Positions 26,160-36,128 of a stretch of DNA of 64,000 nucleotides are shown in pieces; position 1 is the first letter of the stretch, and each line of letters starts with the position of its first letter. Origin of the DNA: Halomonas sp. 54_146 (GTDB lineage: Bacteria; Pseudomonadota; Gammaproteobacteria; Pseudomonadales; Halomonadaceae). A model generated the notes under the pieces. That model had not been told where the DNA came from, did not search any database, and saw nothing but the letters and a program-made list of their open reading frames with translations. The translations under genes were made by a program, and so were the position numbers. The stretch spans positions 17,586 to 81,585 of the forward strand of contig NZ_LGEN01000015.1 of NCBI RefSeq assembly GCF_001507855.1, in the 5' to 3' direction.

Positions 26160-27251
26160 ATGCAACCAATTCAAACTCTTGATGAATTTTTCACCCGCAG
26201 TGGTGCAGAGGTTTCCCTTTACCATATGGGGCGGCATGTCGTTGCCTGCCCGCGGGAATCGCTGGCCGCCTTTGAACGTGGCGAAATGGCCTGGCCTGAA
26301 CCGTGGCAAGGCCAAGCGCGCCTGGCGATTGTGTTTCGCCTGGGCGATATGCCCGAGCCAGCCATTTGGTTTTTAGCCTTGCCGCTGGATGAACAAGGCC
26401 TGCTGGTGCCCGCCCAGCGTGATGCGTTTTTAAATCGACTGCTTGAGACATTAGGGCGCAACGTTTCCCAGCTAGGGCGTGCAGAACCGCTAGGCCGTGA
26501 AGAACCACTAGAGCATAAAGAACCGCTAGGCCGTGAAGAAACAGCGGACGTGGATCATTTAATGAAGGATAATCCCCTGGCCTTCACCCCCAACGTCACC
26601 TTCCAAGCGATGCTAAATGCGCGCGCCACGCATAGCAGGGGGCTGCCTGCTAGTCAGCATTTAGAGCCGGTAGAAGCGTATTTTAGCGGCCAACAGAACA
26701 TTGACTGGCAAGCACTGGGGCTGCAGGGGATTGCCGATTACGTGGTGCGCCTGGAAGCGAGTGAAGCCGAATCGCTAGCGCTGCGACTTGAATCACTGCC
26801 TACCGCCGTTATTCACTCTGTATGCTACTGTTTAGAGCATCAGCCATTGCCAGCGGCGCTGGTTTCCGCCCTGCAGCGTCGCGGTGAAGCTGCCGCTCAA
26901 ACGGGTGATGTAGAAACCCTGTGCGCCTGTATACGCGCGGTTGGCAACGCCAACGTTCCAGAAGCGGGTGAGTGGTATAGCGGTTTATTAAGCGACACAG
27001 CCGCCTGCGGGCCTGATGTGCTGGCAGCCATTGCTGGCCGAGGCTGGCAGTATCTTGAAGATGGCCAGCGACTCCCCCTTTTCCTGCAGCGCTTGTCAGA
27101 AGATGAGCGCACTGATTTTGCCGCGGTGGTAAGAGATATCGCCCTGCAGCCCAGGCTCCGTTTACCGGTCATGATGGCGCTGCGCGATGCCCCTGAAGGC
27201 TCTTCTATCCAACGCCGCTTAGCCATGATGATGCAACAAAGGAACGTTTAA
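26160..27251 (+). CDS. DUF3549 family protein
   Basis: A 363-aa cytoplasmic protein that I recognise as DUF3549 from its opening (LDEFFTRSGAEVSLYHMGRHV), the FRLGDMPEPAIWFLALPLDEQGLL segment and the helical-repeat-like C-terminus. Function unknown; no catalytic motif seen. Residues about 105-127 are an insert of three or four EPLGRE-type hexapeptides from an 18-bp DNA repeat, likely a disordered linker between the N-terminal domain and the helical part. The start follows GGAAGGATGTT. Confidence 0.82.
   Translation: MQPIQTLDEFFTRSGAEVSLYHMGRHVVACPRESLAAFERGEMAWPEPWQGQARLAIVFRLGDMPEPAIWFLALPLDEQGLLVPAQRDAFLNRLLETLGRNVSQLGRAEPLGREEPLEHKEPLGREETADVDHLMKDNPLAFTPNVTFQAMLNARATHSRGLPASQHLEPVEAYFSGQQNIDWQALGLQGIADYVVRLEASEAESLALRLESLPTAVIHSVCYCLEHQPLPAALVSALQRRGEAAAQTGDVETLCACIRAVGNANVPEAGEWYSGLLSDTAACGPDVLAAIAGRGWQYLEDGQRLPLFLQRLSEDERTDFAAVVRDIALQPRLRLPVMMALRDAPEGSSIQRRLAMMMQQRNV
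26482..26540. repeat. 18-bp in-frame repeat in the DUF3549 gene
   Basis: Three copies of GAACCRCTAGRSCRTRAA encode EPLGRE, EPLEHK and EPLGRE. Frame is kept because the unit is 18 bp. Confidence 0.8.
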
Positions 27252-27285
27252 TCTTGTTGTCACTTTTATTTGTAAGGAGTCAGCC

Positions 27286-27726
27286 GTGAAGGAATTACCC
27301 TATCAGGCTAAGGCGGTGATTGGCCGCCGTGAAATGGTGACGTTACCTGAGCTGAGGCTTCACCTATGCTGTAAAGCGGACACTGGCGCGCGTACATCTG
27401 CCCTGCATGCAGAAGAGATAGAGACACACGAAGATGAAGATGGTCAATTGTGGGTAAGCTTCATCACTCACAGTGCGGGGCCAACAACACCGGCTCACCG
27501 CTACAGTTTACATTTGCATGATCGTCGTCGAGTCACCAGCTCTAACGGACACAGCGAGTGGCGTTATGTTATCCGCACCCCCATGCAAATGGGCGATTTG
27601 AATTTTCCTGTTGAACTGACCCTGACTGACCGCAGCAATATGCGCCACCCGATGCTGCTAGGACGCCGCGCCATGCGCCGCTTACTGGTGGCACCCGGTG
27701 CCGCTTTTTTACACGGTGAGCCTTAA
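27286..27726 (+). CDS. rimB: RimB/RimK-associated retropepsin-like protein
   Basis: A 146-aa protein of the ATP-dependent zinc protease/RimB family (COG4067). The aspartic protease-like motif ADTGARTSALHA is at residues 30-41, and the C-terminal LLGRRAMRR matches the family. RimB is reported to modulate RimK-mediated glutamylation of ribosomal protein S6. The start is GTG with GGAG seven bases upstream. It precedes rimK by 41 bp in one operon. No rimA is seen between or beside them. Confidence 0.88.
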   Translation: MKELPYQAKAVIGRREMVTLPELRLHLCCKADTGARTSALHAEEIETHEDEDGQLWVSFITHSAGPTTPAHRYSLHLHDRRRVTSSNGHSEWRYVIRTPMQMGDLNFPVELTLTDRSNMRHPMLLGRRAMRRLLVAPGAAFLHGEP

Positions 27727-27767
27727 CCCTTTATTAGTCGCCTTTCTTTAGGCTCGGAGTCTTCTGC

Positions 27768-28676
27768 ATGCATATCGCCCTGCTTTCGCGCAATCGCAAT
27801 TTATACTCTACCCGCCGCCTGGTTGAAGCCGCGGAACAGCGCGGGCATACCGCTCGTGTGGTGGACACACTGCGCTGCTATATGAGCATCACTTCCCACA
27901 ACCCTTCGATCCACTATAAAGGCGAAGAGATTGAGCATTTTGATGCGGTTATCCCCCGCATTGGTGCATCGGTCACCTTTTACGGTTGCGCACTGCTGCG
28001 TCAGTTCGAAATGATGGGCACCTACGTTATTAATGATAACGTCTCGATTACCCGCTCACGGGATAAGCTGCGCTCACTGCAGCTATTGTCACGCAAAGGG
28101 TTGGGGCTGCCGATTACCGGCTTTGCCCACTCACCGGACGATATTCCCGATTTGATCACCATGGTCAAAGGCGCACCGCTGGTGATTAAGCTGCTTGAAG
28201 GCACCCAGGGTATTGGCGTAGTGCTAGCGGAAACCAACCAGGCGGCTGAATCAGTCATTCAGGCGTTTATGGGCATGAAAGCCAATATCATGGTTCAGGA
28301 GTATATTAAGGAAGCCCGCGGCGCCGACATTCGTTGCTTAGTCATTGGCGATAAAGTAGTAGCGTCAATGAAGCGTCAAGCAGCGGATGGTGAATTCCGC
28401 TCGAATCTCCACCGCGGCGGCACCGCTAGCGTGATTCGGATTACCCCGGAAGAGCGCTCAACCGCTATTCGCGCGGCCAAGGCCATGGGCCTGCGCGTGG
28501 CGGGGGTCGACTTACTGCGCTCCAATCATGGCCCGGTGATTATGGAAGTTAACTCTTCACCCGGCTTGCAGGGCATAGAGAGCGCCACCGGTAAAGATAT
28601 TGCAGGCATGATCATTGAGCATATTGAAAAAAACGCCACGCCGGCACGTAAAGCGCCACCCAAGCCTAAAGGCTAA
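27768..28676 (+). CDS. rimK: ribosomal protein S6 glutamate ligase
   Basis: Adds glutamate residues to the C-terminus of ribosomal protein S6 using ATP, thereby adjusting the proteome. 302 aa, ATP-grasp fold. Motifs: [34 protein letters not shown] (ATP loop), [19 protein letters not shown] and the metal-binding [14 protein letters not shown] basic and proline-rich tail ([10 protein letters not shown]) follows. Cotranscribed with rimB. Confidence 0.95.
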   Translation: MHIALLSRNRNLYSTRRLVEAAEQRGHTARVVDTLRCYMSITSHNPSIHYKGEEIEHFDAVIPRIGASVTFYGCALLRQFEMMGTYVINDNVSITRSRDKLRSLQLLSRKGLGLPITGFAHSPDDIPDLITMVKGAPLVIKLLEGTQGIGVVLAETNQAAESVIQAFMGMKANIMVQEYIKEARGADIRCLVIGDKVVASMKRQAADGEFRSNLHRGGTASVIRITPEERSTAIRAAKAMGLRVAGVDLLRSNHGPVIMEVNSSPGLQGIESATGKDIAGMIIEHIEKNATPARKAPPKPKG

Positions 28677-28763
28677 GGCAAAATATTAAAATAATCCGAT
28701 TTGAGGGTGGCAAATCGCCGCTGTCACCCCCACAATCTGCGTCACCAAAGGAGGTAGACGCTC

Positions 28764-29210
28764 ATGTTTCTCGATAATCGCCAAGTGGCGATGGACAGCG
28801 TATTGGAAGCGTTGGCCGATAGCATAGATTATTTCCAAGACAATATTGAACGCCTGCGCCCCTCACTGCGCGATGCCTTGAAGCCGCACTATACTGCTCG
28901 GCTAAAGCAGATGCGTGAGCTGCAAGACCTTGCCCGTGCGCATTTAAAAATGCTGCCCCGGGATGCAGACGTTGAACGAGATGATTTTTTGTGGCTATGG
29001 AGCCGCCTAAAAAGCTTTGTCGGCAACGATAGCCAAGTATTAATTAATGAGCTATTGGAGCAAGAGCGCGTATTGATGCAGGCGCTTTCCTCGCTGTATA
29101 CCCACCCCTTACCTGATCCGATTGAACCGGTAATAGAAGAGTCCATGCAGGGGTGCCGTAAACTTATCCGTGAGCTATATGCGCTGCAAAAGCGCAAAAC
29201 TCACCGATAA
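28764..29210 (+). CDS. predicted all-helical protein, unknown
   Basis: A 148-aa protein with no family I can name with certainty. It reads as four amphipathic helices, including NIERLRPSLRDALKPHY, RLKQMRELQDLARAHLKML and INELLEQERVLMQALSSLY, so a ferritin-like or DUF2383-type four-helix bundle is possible, but the carboxylate-histidine metal motif is not clear. The start has AAAGGAGG upstream. It follows rimK by 87 bp and is convergent with sanA. Confidence 0.7.
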   Translation: MFLDNRQVAMDSVLEALADSIDYFQDNIERLRPSLRDALKPHYTARLKQMRELQDLARAHLKMLPRDADVERDDFLWLWSRLKSFVGNDSQVLINELLEQERVLMQALSSLYTHPLPDPIEPVIEESMQGCRKLIRELYALQKRKTHR

Positions 29211-29217
29211 CGCTCTA

Positions 29218-29937
29218 CTAAGGACTAAAGCGCTCGTTTAGCGACGGCAGAATAAGGTCGATGGGCGCACGTCTTGGTATTTCTATTGGTTCCGGTGCTC
29301 CCAGAAAATAGGGTTCTCTTCCCCATATATACAGATCGCCCAGGGTGGCAACGCGTGCCGCCCATTCGCGAAGCTTTAAGCGCCAATCTACGTCTATCGT
29401 TTGATCATCAGCAACACAGCCAGTGACATCCATCCCCAGCGCCCGGCCAATATAGACAGCGCGAGGCAAGTGCCAGCTTTGGGTAATTAACAACGCCCTA
29501 TCAAGCTGAAACACATCCCGCGCACGGGCCAGTGTGTCGTAAGTGCTAAAGCCAGCGAAATCCATGGTCAGCTGCTCTGCTGCCACGCCACGTCGATACA
29601 ACTCGCGCCACATCGCCCGCGGTTCGTTATATGCCTGGGTACGGTTGTCCCCTGACAGCAGTAAATGGTCGACCTGTGCTTGGTTAATCAGTTGAGTGGC
29701 CGTGTACATGCGGGCGTGAAAATGCGGATTACGCACGCCACTGCGCGTCCAGTGCGAGGTACCGAAAACAATCCCCACTTTGGCAGGGCGGCACTGCTGA
29801 GGCTGCTGCTCGATATAGGCCGCCGTGGTGGCCAACACCCAAAAATTACCCGCTATAAATAGCAATGTCGCCAGCAGCGAGAGTGCTCCTAGCGACATTA
29901 ATAAACGCTTTAGCCATTTCAACAAAAGGTTATGCAT
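29218..29937 (-). CDS. sanA: SanA-like DUF218 envelope protein
   Basis: A 239-aa inner-membrane-anchored protein with one N-terminal helix (LLMSLGALSLLATLLFIAGNFW) and a periplasmic DUF218 domain: VGIVFGTSHWTRSG, HLLLSGDNRTQAYNEP, GFSTYDTLARARDVF and LITQSWHLPRAVYIGRALG. SanA acts in envelope barrier function (vancomycin sensitivity in E. coli); the exact chemistry is unknown. A proline-rich tail follows the domain. Single gene, 26 bp after the sufT end on the same strand. Confidence 0.88.
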   Translation of the reverse strand: MHNLLLKWLKRLLMSLGALSLLATLLFIAGNFWVLATTAAYIEQQPQQCRPAKVGIVFGTSHWTRSGVRNPHFHARMYTATQLINQAQVDHLLLSGDNRTQAYNEPRAMWRELYRRGVAAEQLTMDFAGFSTYDTLARARDVFQLDRALLITQSWHLPRAVYIGRALGMDVTGCVADDQTIDVDWRLKLREWAARVATLGDLYIWGREPYFLGAPEPIEIPRRAPIDLILPSLNERFSP

Positions 29938-29963
29938 CCAGCTCCCCAGCCGGGACTAAACAC

Positions 29964-30533
29964 CTAGAACATACCAAGCTCAAGCTTGGCCTCGTCGCTC
30001 ATCATGTCACGGCTCCAGGGTGGGCTAAAGACAATTTCAGTATGCACTTTACTGATCTGCGGTGCGCCGAGAATCTTATTGCGCGCATCCGCTGCGATCA
30101 CATCGCCCATACCGCAGCCGGGAGCGGTGAGCGTCATACGAATAGTGGCAATACGCTCGCCGCTGATAAGGCGCTCAATGCGACAGCCGTAGACCAGCCC
30201 CAAATCAACGATATTAACAGGGATCTCTGGGTCAAAGCAGGTGCGTAGTTGATCCCACACAAACTGCTCTATCTCCTCCTCGCTAGCCGTTTCTGGAAGC
30301 GTGGGACGCGGCAAGGCTTCTAGCCCCAAGGCATCCAAGTTACTCCCCTCTATTAAGAAGAGACGCCCCTCAAAACCAACGCTCACCGAGCTGCCTTTCG
30401 CTTGCATCACGCTGACAACGCTATCTTCCGCCAGCACTTGGGTGCTACCAAACGGTATAGCAATGGCGTCCACATCGCGCTGGAGCGGTAACTGCTGGCC
30501 TCGTTCGAGACTGGCGACTTGCTCAAGATCCAT
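29964..30533 (-). CDS. sufT: Fe-S assembly factor SufT (MIP18/DUF59)
   Basis: A 189-aa protein that helps Fe-S maturation. The N-terminal part (ERGQQLPLQRDVDAIAIPFG) is typical of SufT, and the C-terminal DUF59 domain has DPEIPVNIVDLGLVYG and TLTAPGCGMGDVIAADA with the conserved Cys. MDLEQVAS is the start, with AAGGACA upstream; the track ORF adds 28 residues from a repeat region. Last gene of the suf operon. Confidence 0.92.
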   Translation of the reverse strand: MDLEQVASLERGQQLPLQRDVDAIAIPFGSTQVLAEDSVVSVMQAKGSSVSVGFEGRLFLIEGSNLDALGLEALPRPTLPETASEEEIEQFVWDQLRTCFDPEIPVNIVDLGLVYGCRIERLISGERIATIRMTLTAPGCGMGDVIAADARNKILGAPQISKVHTEIVFSPPWSRDMMSDEAKLELGMF

Positions 30534-30536
30534 GAT

Positions 30537-30645
30537 TGTCCTTAAATAACTGCCCTTAAATATCGGCCTTAACGCACTTTCAATAACGGCCTTAACGCAC
30601 CTGCCAATCACACGCAATAACGGCCTTAACGCACCATGCCAATCA
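30537..30645. repeat. tandem duplication of the sufS 3' end
   Basis: On the minus strand the end of sufS (GTGTGATTGGCATGGTGCGTTAAGGCCGTTATT) is followed by a second, slightly decayed copy including the stop codon and then by a shorter third copy, GTGCGTTAAGGCCG. The array fills most of the 92-bp gap to sufT. Confidence 0.85.
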
Positions 30646-31891
30646 CACGCTGAAGCGCTTCAATAAAGCTATCCACTTCTTCAAGCGTATTATACGCCGC
30701 AAATGAAGCACGGCACGTGGCGTCTACCCCAAAATGAGCAAGCAACGGTTGCGCGCAGTGGTGGCCAGTACGAATAGCAACGCCGAGTTGATCGATCAGC
30801 AGGCCGATATCCTGAGCGTGCGCCCCATCGACCACAAAGGAAAGCACGCCGGCTTTTTGCGGCGCGGTGCCTAAAATGCGCAGCCCATCAATGCGTCCAA
30901 CCGCCTGGGTCGCGTGATCAAGCAGTTGCCCTTCCCACGCTCCAATGGCAGTAATACCGATGCTTTCAATCCACTCCAGCGCGCGACCAAGGGCGATCAC
31001 TTCGGCAATCGCAGGCGTTCCCGCTTCAAATTTATGCGGAATAGCGGCAAAGGTGGTGCCCGCATCAAACGAGACCGTTTTGATCATCTCTCCGCCACCC
31101 TGCCACGGCGGCATCGCTTCAAGCAAAGCCTGCTTGCCATACAGCACCCCAACGCCGGTGGGGCCATACACTTTGTGGCCGGAGAAGGCATAGAAATCGG
31201 CATCAATCGCCTGCACATCGACCACTTGATGGGGCGCGGCCTGGGCACCATCAACCAGAATCAGCGCGCCCTGCTGGTGGGCAAGCGTCGCCATCTCTTG
31301 CACCGGGTTTACGGTGCCAAACGCATTAGAGACATGGTTCACCGCCACCAGCTTGGTGCGCCCACTGAGCAGCCCGCGGTAAGCGGCCATATCCAGCGCG
31401 CCGTTGGCCTCAACGGGAATCACCTTGATAGTAAAACCGATTTCAGCGGCCAGCAGCTGCCAGGGCACAATATTGGAGTGATGCTCCAACATGGAAATCA
31501 ACACCTCATCGCCAGGGGCAAGGTTTGCGCGCCCCCAGCTGTTAGCGATTAAGTTAATCGCTTCCGTGGTGCCACGGGTGAAGATGATCTGACGCGCATC
31601 TTCCGCGTTGAGAAACGCCCGAACCTTCTGGCGAGTGCCTTCAAACGCCGCCGTTGCCTCATCGGCGAGGGTATGCAGACCACGGTGAATATTGGCGTTA
31701 TAGCGCGAGTAGTAATCGCTAAATACGTCAATTACCTGTTGGGGCGTCTGGCTGGTTGCCGCGTTATCCAGGTAAATCAGCGGCTTGCCATGCACTTCAC
31801 GGGCCAGAATTGGAAAGTCTTGACGCAGCCGCGCGACATCAAAGGGTGCTTGCACTGGCGCGGGTGTCGGCTCAATAACGGAATGTGGCAT
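30626..31891 (-). CDS. sufS: cysteine desulfurase SufS
   Basis: PLP enzyme that takes sulfur from cysteine for Fe-S clusters. 421 aa. The PLP lysine is in SGHKVYGPTGVGVLYG and the active-site persulfide cysteine in RTGHHCAQPLL, typical of group II desulfurases. Usual SufS partners SufE or SufU are not encoded in this operon. It starts 12 bp after the sufD stop. Confidence 0.96.
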   Translation of the reverse strand: MPHSVIEPTPAPVQAPFDVARLRQDFPILAREVHGKPLIYLDNAATSQTPQQVIDVFSDYYSRYNANIHRGLHTLADEATAAFEGTRQKVRAFLNAEDARQIIFTRGTTEAINLIANSWGRANLAPGDEVLISMLEHHSNIVPWQLLAAEIGFTIKVIPVEANGALDMAAYRGLLSGRTKLVAVNHVSNAFGTVNPVQEMATLAHQQGALILVDGAQAAPHQVVDVQAIDADFYAFSGHKVYGPTGVGVLYGKQALLEAMPPWQGGGEMIKTVSFDAGTTFAAIPHKFEAGTPAIAEVIALGRALEWIESIGITAIGAWEGQLLDHATQAVGRIDGLRILGTAPQKAGVLSFVVDGAHAQDIGLLIDQLGVAIRTGHHCAQPLLAHFGVDATCRASFAAYNTLEEVDSFIEALQRVIGMVR

Positions 31892-31903
31892 CGAACTCTC
31901 CTT

Positions 31904-33244
31904 TTAGTCGTTGAGCGCGACGGCCGCTTCAACAAGCCCAGCAAGATTAAAGCGCTCAGGCAGCTTGCCCGCGACCGCTAGCTCAACGCGCTCGGCAATC
32001 GCATCTAGCGTGACTTTATCCAGCACTTCACCGGCAAAGGCGAGCGTTAGCAGGCCACGAGCGGTGGCTTCATCAATCCCGCGGGTACGCAGCGCGTAAA
32101 TCGCCTCTTCGTCTAGCTGGCCTGTCGTGGTGCCGTGTGAGCACTTCACGTCATCGGCATAGATTTCAAGCTCAGGCTTGGCATCAATGTGGGCACGGTC
32201 CGACAGCAGCAGGTTTTGGTTGCTTTGGAAGCCTTCAATTTTCTGGCTATCGCGCTTCACATACACCTTGCCGTTAAACACACCGTGGGCACGGTCATCC
32301 AAAATGCCTTTGTAGTTCTCGTTGGAGAACGTCAGCGGCGCATTGTGGTTGACCTTGGTGTGGTTATCGACGTGCTGGCGACCCTGACCAAAGAACAGGC
32401 CATAAAAGTTGGTTTCTGCGCCTTGACCATTCAAATCGCTGATCAAGTCGTTACGCACTAAAGCGCCGCCCAAGCTCAGGTTGTAAGAGGTATAGCGCGT
32501 GTCACGGCCCTGCTCCACGTGAATGCTTGCCACGTGCATGTCACCCAGCGGCGCTTCTTGCAGCTTGTAGTGGGTGAGGATTGCACCACGGTCGAGCATT
32601 AACTCGGCTACTACGTTGGTAAAGTTAGCGGCTTCGCTTTCACCGGCGTAGTGCTCAATCAGCGTGGCTTCGCTGCGCCCGCCTGCTTCCACCAAAACGC
32701 GTGGATGGCTCATTACCGGCTTACCGGCACGGGATAAAAACTGCAGCAAAATAGGCTTTTCGACTACCGTGCTCGGGGCGATGCGCACCACGGCGCCCTC
32801 TTCCATAAACGCGGTATTGAGCGCTGAGAACGGCGAAAAATCGACGCCGGTTAAACGACCCAGCGGCCCACCCACGGCTTCGTGGTTGTCTGCCAGCGCC
32901 TTGGAAAGCGGCAGCACCTGAACGCTTGACGGCAGTGCGTCAAGGTCAGAAAGCGCCGATGAGAACACGCCATCGACGAAGGTCAGGCGGTAAGCATCAA
33001 TCGGCAGCGTTAGCGCGGCAGCGCTGGCCGGGGAAAACTCAGCGTTGTCGGCGAGCGCAAAATTGCCCTGAGCAATCGAGCGCACGTCGGTGTACTTCCA
33101 CTCTTCATCGCGGCGCGTAGGAAAACCCAGCGCTTCAAAGCGAGCAGCGCCCGCCTGACGACGAGCAGCAACCCACGTAGGTTCAGCCTTGTACCGCTGG
33201 CTGCGCGCCTTCAATGTGTCTAAAAAGGTTTGCGTATCGCTCAT
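31904..33244 (-). CDS. sufD: Fe-S scaffold subunit SufD
   Basis: Partner of SufB and SufC in the SufBCD scaffold complex. 446 aa with the beta-helix core (VEAGGRSEATLIEHYAGE, NFYGLFFGQGRQHVDNHTKVNH) and the C-terminal DVKCSHGTTTGQLDEEAIYALRTRGI. The start overlaps the sufC stop as ATGA. Confidence 0.95.
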   Translation of the reverse strand: MSDTQTFLDTLKARSQRYKAEPTWVAARRQAGAARFEALGFPTRRDEEWKYTDVRSIAQGNFALADNAEFSPASAAALTLPIDAYRLTFVDGVFSSALSDLDALPSSVQVLPLSKALADNHEAVGGPLGRLTGVDFSPFSALNTAFMEEGAVVRIAPSTVVEKPILLQFLSRAGKPVMSHPRVLVEAGGRSEATLIEHYAGESEAANFTNVVAELMLDRGAILTHYKLQEAPLGDMHVASIHVEQGRDTRYTSYNLSLGGALVRNDLISDLNGQGAETNFYGLFFGQGRQHVDNHTKVNHNAPLTFSNENYKGILDDRAHGVFNGKVYVKRDSQKIEGFQSNQNLLLSDRAHIDAKPELEIYADDVKCSHGTTTGQLDEEAIYALRTRGIDEATARGLLTLAFAGEVLDKVTLDAIAERVELAVAGKLPERFNLAGLVEAAVALND

Positions 33245-33990
33245 GCCACAGACTCCTCGATACCTTCGTACCCATTGGCTTCCAGCTGTTTGGCCAGCTC
33301 AGCGTCGCCGGTTTTGACAATACGGCCATCAACCAGCACGTGAACCTTGTCCGGCACGATGTAATCCAGCAGACGCTGGTAGTGAGTGACCAGCAAAATA
33401 GCGCGGTCTTCAGCGCGCAGGCTGTTTACGCCATCGGCGACCACTTTCATGGCGTCAATATCCAGGCCGGAATCGATCTCATCCAGCATGGCGAGTTTGG
33501 GCTGCAGCACCAGCATTTGCAGAATCTCGTTGCGCTTTTTCTCGCCGCCGGAGAACCCTTCATTAACCGCGCGCTGCAGGAAGCTGGCGTCCATTTTCAT
33601 AAAGCCGAGCTTCTCTTTCACCAGCTTCATAAACTCAGGCGCAGGCATTTCGCCTTCACCGCGTGCCACGCGCTGGGCATTAAGAGCTGCTTTCAGCAGG
33701 TAGACGTTTTTTACCCCTGGAATTTCCACCGGGTACTGGAACCCCAACAGCAAACCAGCCTGGGCGCGTTCTTCAATTTCCATTTCAAGCACGTCTTTAC
33801 CTTCAAAGGTAACCGTGCCCTGAGTGACTTCGTAGCCATCCTTACCGGCGATCACCGCCGATAGCGTCGATTTACCCGCGCCGTTCGGCCCCATAATGGC
33901 GTGCACTTCACCTGCGTTAATCGTTAGGGTGAGGCCTTTAAGAATTTCATTGCCTTCGACGGTGACGTGTAAATCATTTACTTGCAACAT
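33241..33990 (-). CDS. sufC: Fe-S assembly ATPase SufC
   Basis: ABC-type ATPase of the SufBCD complex; cytoplasmic. 249 aa. Walker A GPNGAGKSTLSA, signature NEGFSGGEKKRNE, Walker B LAMLDEIDSGLD, and the switch His in LVTHYQRLL. I choose MLQVNDLHV with AAGG eight bases upstream; the track's MAARQNQ extension has no ribosome binding site. It is 72 bp after sufB. Confidence 0.96.
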   Translation of the reverse strand: MLQVNDLHVTVEGNEILKGLTLTINAGEVHAIMGPNGAGKSTLSAVIAGKDGYEVTQGTVTFEGKDVLEMEIEERAQAGLLLGFQYPVEIPGVKNVYLLKAALNAQRVARGEGEMPAPEFMKLVKEKLGFMKMDASFLQRAVNEGFSGGEKKRNEILQMLVLQPKLAMLDEIDSGLDIDAMKVVADGVNSLRAEDRAILLVTHYQRLLDYIVPDKVHVLVDGRIVKTGDAELAKQLEANGYEGIEESVA

Positions 33991-34062
33991 ATTGATTACC
34001 TTCTGATTCTGACGAGCCGCCACGGCGACACTGTTAAATTAAATAAACTAAACGGCTAACGA

Positions 34063-35505
34063 TTAACCCACCGCGCCTTCCAGGGTCACGTTGAGCAGCG
34101 CTTCGGCTTCCACAGCGAACTCCATCGGCAGCTCTTGGAAAACGTCTTTACAGAAACCGTTGACGATCATGCTGACCGCGTCTTCTTCAGAAATACCGCG
34201 GCTCTGGCAGTAGAACAGCTGGTCTTCACCGATTTTTGACGTGGTCGCTTCGTGTTCGATGGTCGCTGTGCTATTGCCAATTTCCTGATAGGGGAAGGTG
34301 TGCGCACCGCACTTGTCGCCGATCAGCAGCGAATCGCACTGGGTAAAGTTACGCGCCCCTTTGGCACGCGGGCCGATTTTCACCAGGCCGCGATAGGACT
34401 GGTTACTTCTACCGGCCGAAATGCCTTTGGCGACGATATAAGAGCGTGTGCCTTCGCCAATATGAATCATCTTGGTGCCGGTATCGGCCTGCTGGCGGCC
34501 GTTGGTGACGGCGACAGAGTAGAACTCGCCGATACTGTCTTTGCCGCGCAGTATGCAGGAAGGATACTTCCAGGTAATCGCCGAGCCGGTTTCCACTTGG
34601 GTCCAGCTGATACGCGAGCGCTCACCACGGCAGTCGCCGCGCTTGGTCACGAAGTTATAGATACCGCCAACGCCGTTCTCATCACCGGGGTACCAGTTCT
34701 GCACGGTGGAGTATTTGATATAGGCGTCATCTAGTGCGACAAGCTCGACCACCGCAGCGTGAAGCTGGTTTTCATCGCGCATGGGGGCGGTACAGCCTTC
34801 CAGGTAGGAAACCTGGGCACGGCTTTCGCAAATAATCAGCGTGCGCTCAAACTGGCCGGTGTTGGCCGCGTTAATGCGGAAGTAAGTGGACAGCTCCATC
34901 GGGCAAGTCACGCCTTCCGGCACGAATACAAAGGAGCCGTCGGTAAATACCGCTGAGTTCAGCGCGGCAAAGTAGTTATCCGCCACGGGAACCACGGTGC
35001 CCAAATACTGTTTGATCAGCTCTGGGTAATCGCGAATCGCTTCAGAGATAGAGCAGAAAATAACGCCCGCTTCACCCAGCTGCTTTTTAAACGTGGTGGC
35101 AACAGAAACGGAGTCAAACACCGCATCGACCGCAACGCCTGCCAATGCAGCGCGTTCATGCAACGGGATGCCCAGCTTTTCATAGGTTTCCAGCAGCTTG
35201 GGGTCAACTTCGTCCAGGCTCTGCGGGCGGTCTTCCGGGCGTTTTGGCGCACTGAAATAGGAGATTGACTGGTAATCAATCGGCGGATAGTCAAGATGCG
35301 CCCAGGAAGGCGCTTCCATCTTCAGCCACTGGCGGTAGGCATCCAAGCGCCACTCCAGCATCCATTCCGGCTCGCCTTTCTTATTGGAAATAAAGGCGAT
35401 GGTGTTTTCATCCAGGCCAGGTGGCAGGGTGTCGCTTTCAATATCGGTTACAAAGCCATCTTTGTATTCGCGACGAACCAACTGTTCCATTTCTTCGCTT
35501 GCCAT
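34063..35505 (-). CDS. sufB: Fe-S scaffold subunit SufB
   Basis: Main scaffold on which the cluster is built. 480 aa with [22 protein letters not shown], the conserved-cysteine region of Suf[28 protein letters not shown] and the C-terminal [26 protein letters not shown] has GGAGGG upstream and is preferred to the 12-residue longer track ORF. Confidence 0.96.
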   Translation of the reverse strand: MASEEMEQLVRREYKDGFVTDIESDTLPPGLDENTIAFISNKKGEPEWMLEWRLDAYRQWLKMEAPSWAHLDYPPIDYQSISYFSAPKRPEDRPQSLDEVDPKLLETYEKLGIPLHERAALAGVAVDAVFDSVSVATTFKKQLGEAGVIFCSISEAIRDYPELIKQYLGTVVPVADNYFAALNSAVFTDGSFVFVPEGVTCPMELSTYFRINAANTGQFERTLIICESRAQVSYLEGCTAPMRDENQLHAAVVELVALDDAYIKYSTVQNWYPGDENGVGGIYNFVTKRGDCRGERSRISWTQVETGSAITWKYPSCILRGKDSIGEFYSVAVTNGRQQADTGTKMIHIGEGTRSYIVAKGISAGRSNQSYRGLVKIGPRAKGARNFTQCDSLLIGDKCGAHTFPYQEIGNSTATIEHEATTSKIGEDQLFYCQSRGISEEDAVSMIVNGFCKDVFQELPMEFAVEAEALLNVTLEGAVG

Positions 35506-35583
35506 GGTGATACCCTCCGGGCAGTTGGGTGGCGATCTCATCGCCTTTAATAAGAAATAAGGCCTGCTGTACTTGCGCCGCCG

Positions 35584-36048
35584 TTAGGCCCACGCCGCCG
35601 ACAGGCTGATCGTTTGAATGGGCAATTGCACCGGCAGCTTAATCGGCGCTGTATCAGCTAAGTGCGCTAACGTCACGCTTTCTAGCAGCGTGCGCATTGC
35701 CAGTGAGACCCGCTGCCAGTTGTCCGCCACACCGCAGGTAGCGGCGAGCTCACAATCGCCCTCCGCTTGGCTGCACTCGGTCATGGCAACGGGCCCTTCA
35801 ATGGCCGCGATAATATCGGCGGCAGTAATTTGTGAGGCCGGCCGCGCCAGGCGATAACCGCCTTGAGCACCGCGCTGGGAGACCAACAGCCCCGCTCGCG
35901 CCAGCATCTTTAGCGTTTTACTTACCGTGGGGTGTGGCAACTGCACGGCTTCCGCCAGCTCAGCCGCTGCATGCGATGCCTGAGCATGACGGGCAATTTG
36001 CGCCATCACCACAGCGGCATAGTCTGTCAGCCGAGAAAGCTTGAGCAT
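35584..36048 (-). CDS. sufR: Rrf2-family SUF system regulator
   Basis: A 154-aa repressor of the Rrf2/IscR family, the type that heads suf operons in gamma- and betaproteobacteria. The winged HTH is LAEAVQLPHPTVSKTLKMLARAGLLVSQRGAQGGYRLAR; three cysteines in MTECSQAEGDCELAATCG should bind an Fe-S cluster and let it sense cluster supply. It precedes sufB by 78 bp. A palindrome over the -10 of its own promoter is the likely operator. The symbol is by analogy; it is not the cyanobacterial DeoR-type SufR. Confidence 0.9.
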   Translation of the reverse strand: MLKLSRLTDYAAVVMAQIARHAQASHAAAELAEAVQLPHPTVSKTLKMLARAGLLVSQRGAQGGYRLARPASQITAADIIAAIEGPVAMTECSQAEGDCELAATCGVADNWQRVSLAMRTLLESVTLAHLADTAPIKLPVQLPIQTISLSAAWA

Positions 36049-36128
36049 GGTGACTCCCCTTTATGTATGCAGTACGCAGCTAATCACCTAGCAGCCAGCC
36101 ACATAGTTGCTGCTAGCTTGCTGCGTTA

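Noticed and set aside
26040-26315. 91-aa minus-strand ORF
   Set aside because: Lies across the DUF3549 start in antisense and has no supporting signal.
30914-31552. 212-aa plus-strand ORF opposite sufS
   Set aside because: Shadow ORF; sufS has complete catalytic motifs on the other strand.
33214-33864. 216-aa plus-strand ORF opposite sufC
   Set aside because: Antisense frame of a certain gene, with no family features.
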